A stretch of DNA of 64,000 nt. Origin: an uncultured Steroidobacter sp. (GTDB lineage Bacteria > Pseudomonadota > Gammaproteobacteria > Steroidobacterales > Steroidobacteraceae). The stretch spans positions 137,669 to 201,668 of the forward strand of contig CALLKK010000008.1 in NCBI GenBank assembly GCA_938008435.1, given 5' to 3'. The translations under genes were made by a program, and so were the position numbers. The notes under the pieces were generated by a model. The model was given only the letters and a program-made list of their open reading frames with translations. It did not search any database and was not told where the DNA came from. Shown here in pieces: positions 63,794 to 64,000 of the stretch. How positions within the stretch are numbered: position 1 is the first letter of the stretch; each line of letters begins with the position of its first letter.

Positions 63794-64000
63794 TTTGCAT
63801 AGATCTTGGTCCAGGGGCTGGTTTCGCACGAAGGACCTGGATCAGCCTGCCGCCTTTGCACAACTGGAAGCCCAGCGGACAGCGCCGCACACTGGCTTAA
63901 GAGCCGCTTCGTACGGATCCAAGTGAGCTGATCTTGTATTTTTCCGACAGTTGGCTGTTGTGAGCCCAGCATCTTACTGAATCGATGCCAGGCGCAGCCA

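Larger units (their letters stand above)
63611..64000. other. Non-coding segment with dif-like site, right edge of window
   Basis: I see no gene in this 390-base stretch. Two minus-strand open frames (63509-63829, 63619-63972) lack recognisable motifs or codon signal. It is AT-richer near 63770-63800 and contains the dif-like sequence and an abutting hairpin. What follows beyond 64000 cannot be seen. Confidence 0.6.

Noticed and set aside
63619..63972. 117-residue minus-strand open frame at the right edge
   Set aside because: No ribosome-binding site, no known motif and atypical amino-acid make-up; it also covers the dif-like site.

Overview
The window is a 64-kb stretch of high-GC bacterial chromosome with tightly packed genes and almost no sign of horizontal transfer until its last 1.5 kb. 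Gene content and order point to a gammaproteobacterium, probably in the broad Xanthomonadales/Nevskiales/Steroidobacterales neighbourhood. The evidence is the purB-nudJ-mnmA order (E. coli has an extra hflD between mnmA and purB), a PhoP/PhoQ-type pair, msrPQ, a gspGHIJKLMN block with a rhombosortase, a PilZ gene ending a fabD-to-holB cluster, and a candidate gamma-type dif site. The species assignment is inference.

Layout. 1-7.8 kb: a partial M20 peptidase and tatD (minus strand), a TPR-like exported protein, a YgjP-type metalloprotease, tryptophan 2,3-dioxygenase, the msrPQ methionine-sulfoxide repair pair, a CreD-like membrane protein and a small unknown protein. 7.8-17.7 kb: an enoyl-CoA isomerase-like protein, aconitase, mnmA, nudJ and purB on the minus strand, then fumC, a CoA-type Nudix hydrolase and mazG on the plus strand. 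17.8-21.2 kb: an envelope-stress-like group (glycine-zipper protein, PepSY protein, phoP, phoQ) closed by a strong terminator. 21.3-35.8 kb: hrpA, a probable lysine-catabolic pair (saccharopine dehydrogenase-like protein plus ALDH7-like dehydrogenase), class II DAHP synthase, HMG-CoA lyase, a GntR/FCD regulator, a peroxiredoxin, etfBA, an arylmalonate decarboxylase/maleate isomerase-like protein and alaA.

35.9-48.7 kb: an AddB-like/AddA-like helicase-nuclease pair, then the type II secretion pseudopilus operon gspG-N on the minus strand, divergent from rhombosortase rrtA. 48.9-57.8 kb: one long operon, fabD-fabG-acpP-fabF-pabB-pabC-mltG-tmk-holB-pilZ, joining fatty-acid initiation, folate synthesis, cell-wall, dTMP and replication-clamp functions; many junctions overlap by 1 or 4 bases. 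It lacks the usual upstream rpmF-plsX-fabH. 57.8-63.6 kb: a double cyclic-nucleotide-domain/rhodanese fusion, a fatty-acid beta-oxidation multienzyme protein, an EEP-family nuclease/phosphatase, an orphan TIR-like (ThsB-like) protein, a small conserved unknown protein and an exported DUF4168-like protein.

63.6-64.0 kb has no convincing gene but carries a 28-bp sequence matching the E. coli dif resolution site at 24 of 28 positions, including the whole 6-bp centre. This suggests that the window ends in the replication terminus, at dif itself or at the edge of an element integrated into dif. I found no tRNA, rRNA, CRISPR array or insertion sequence.
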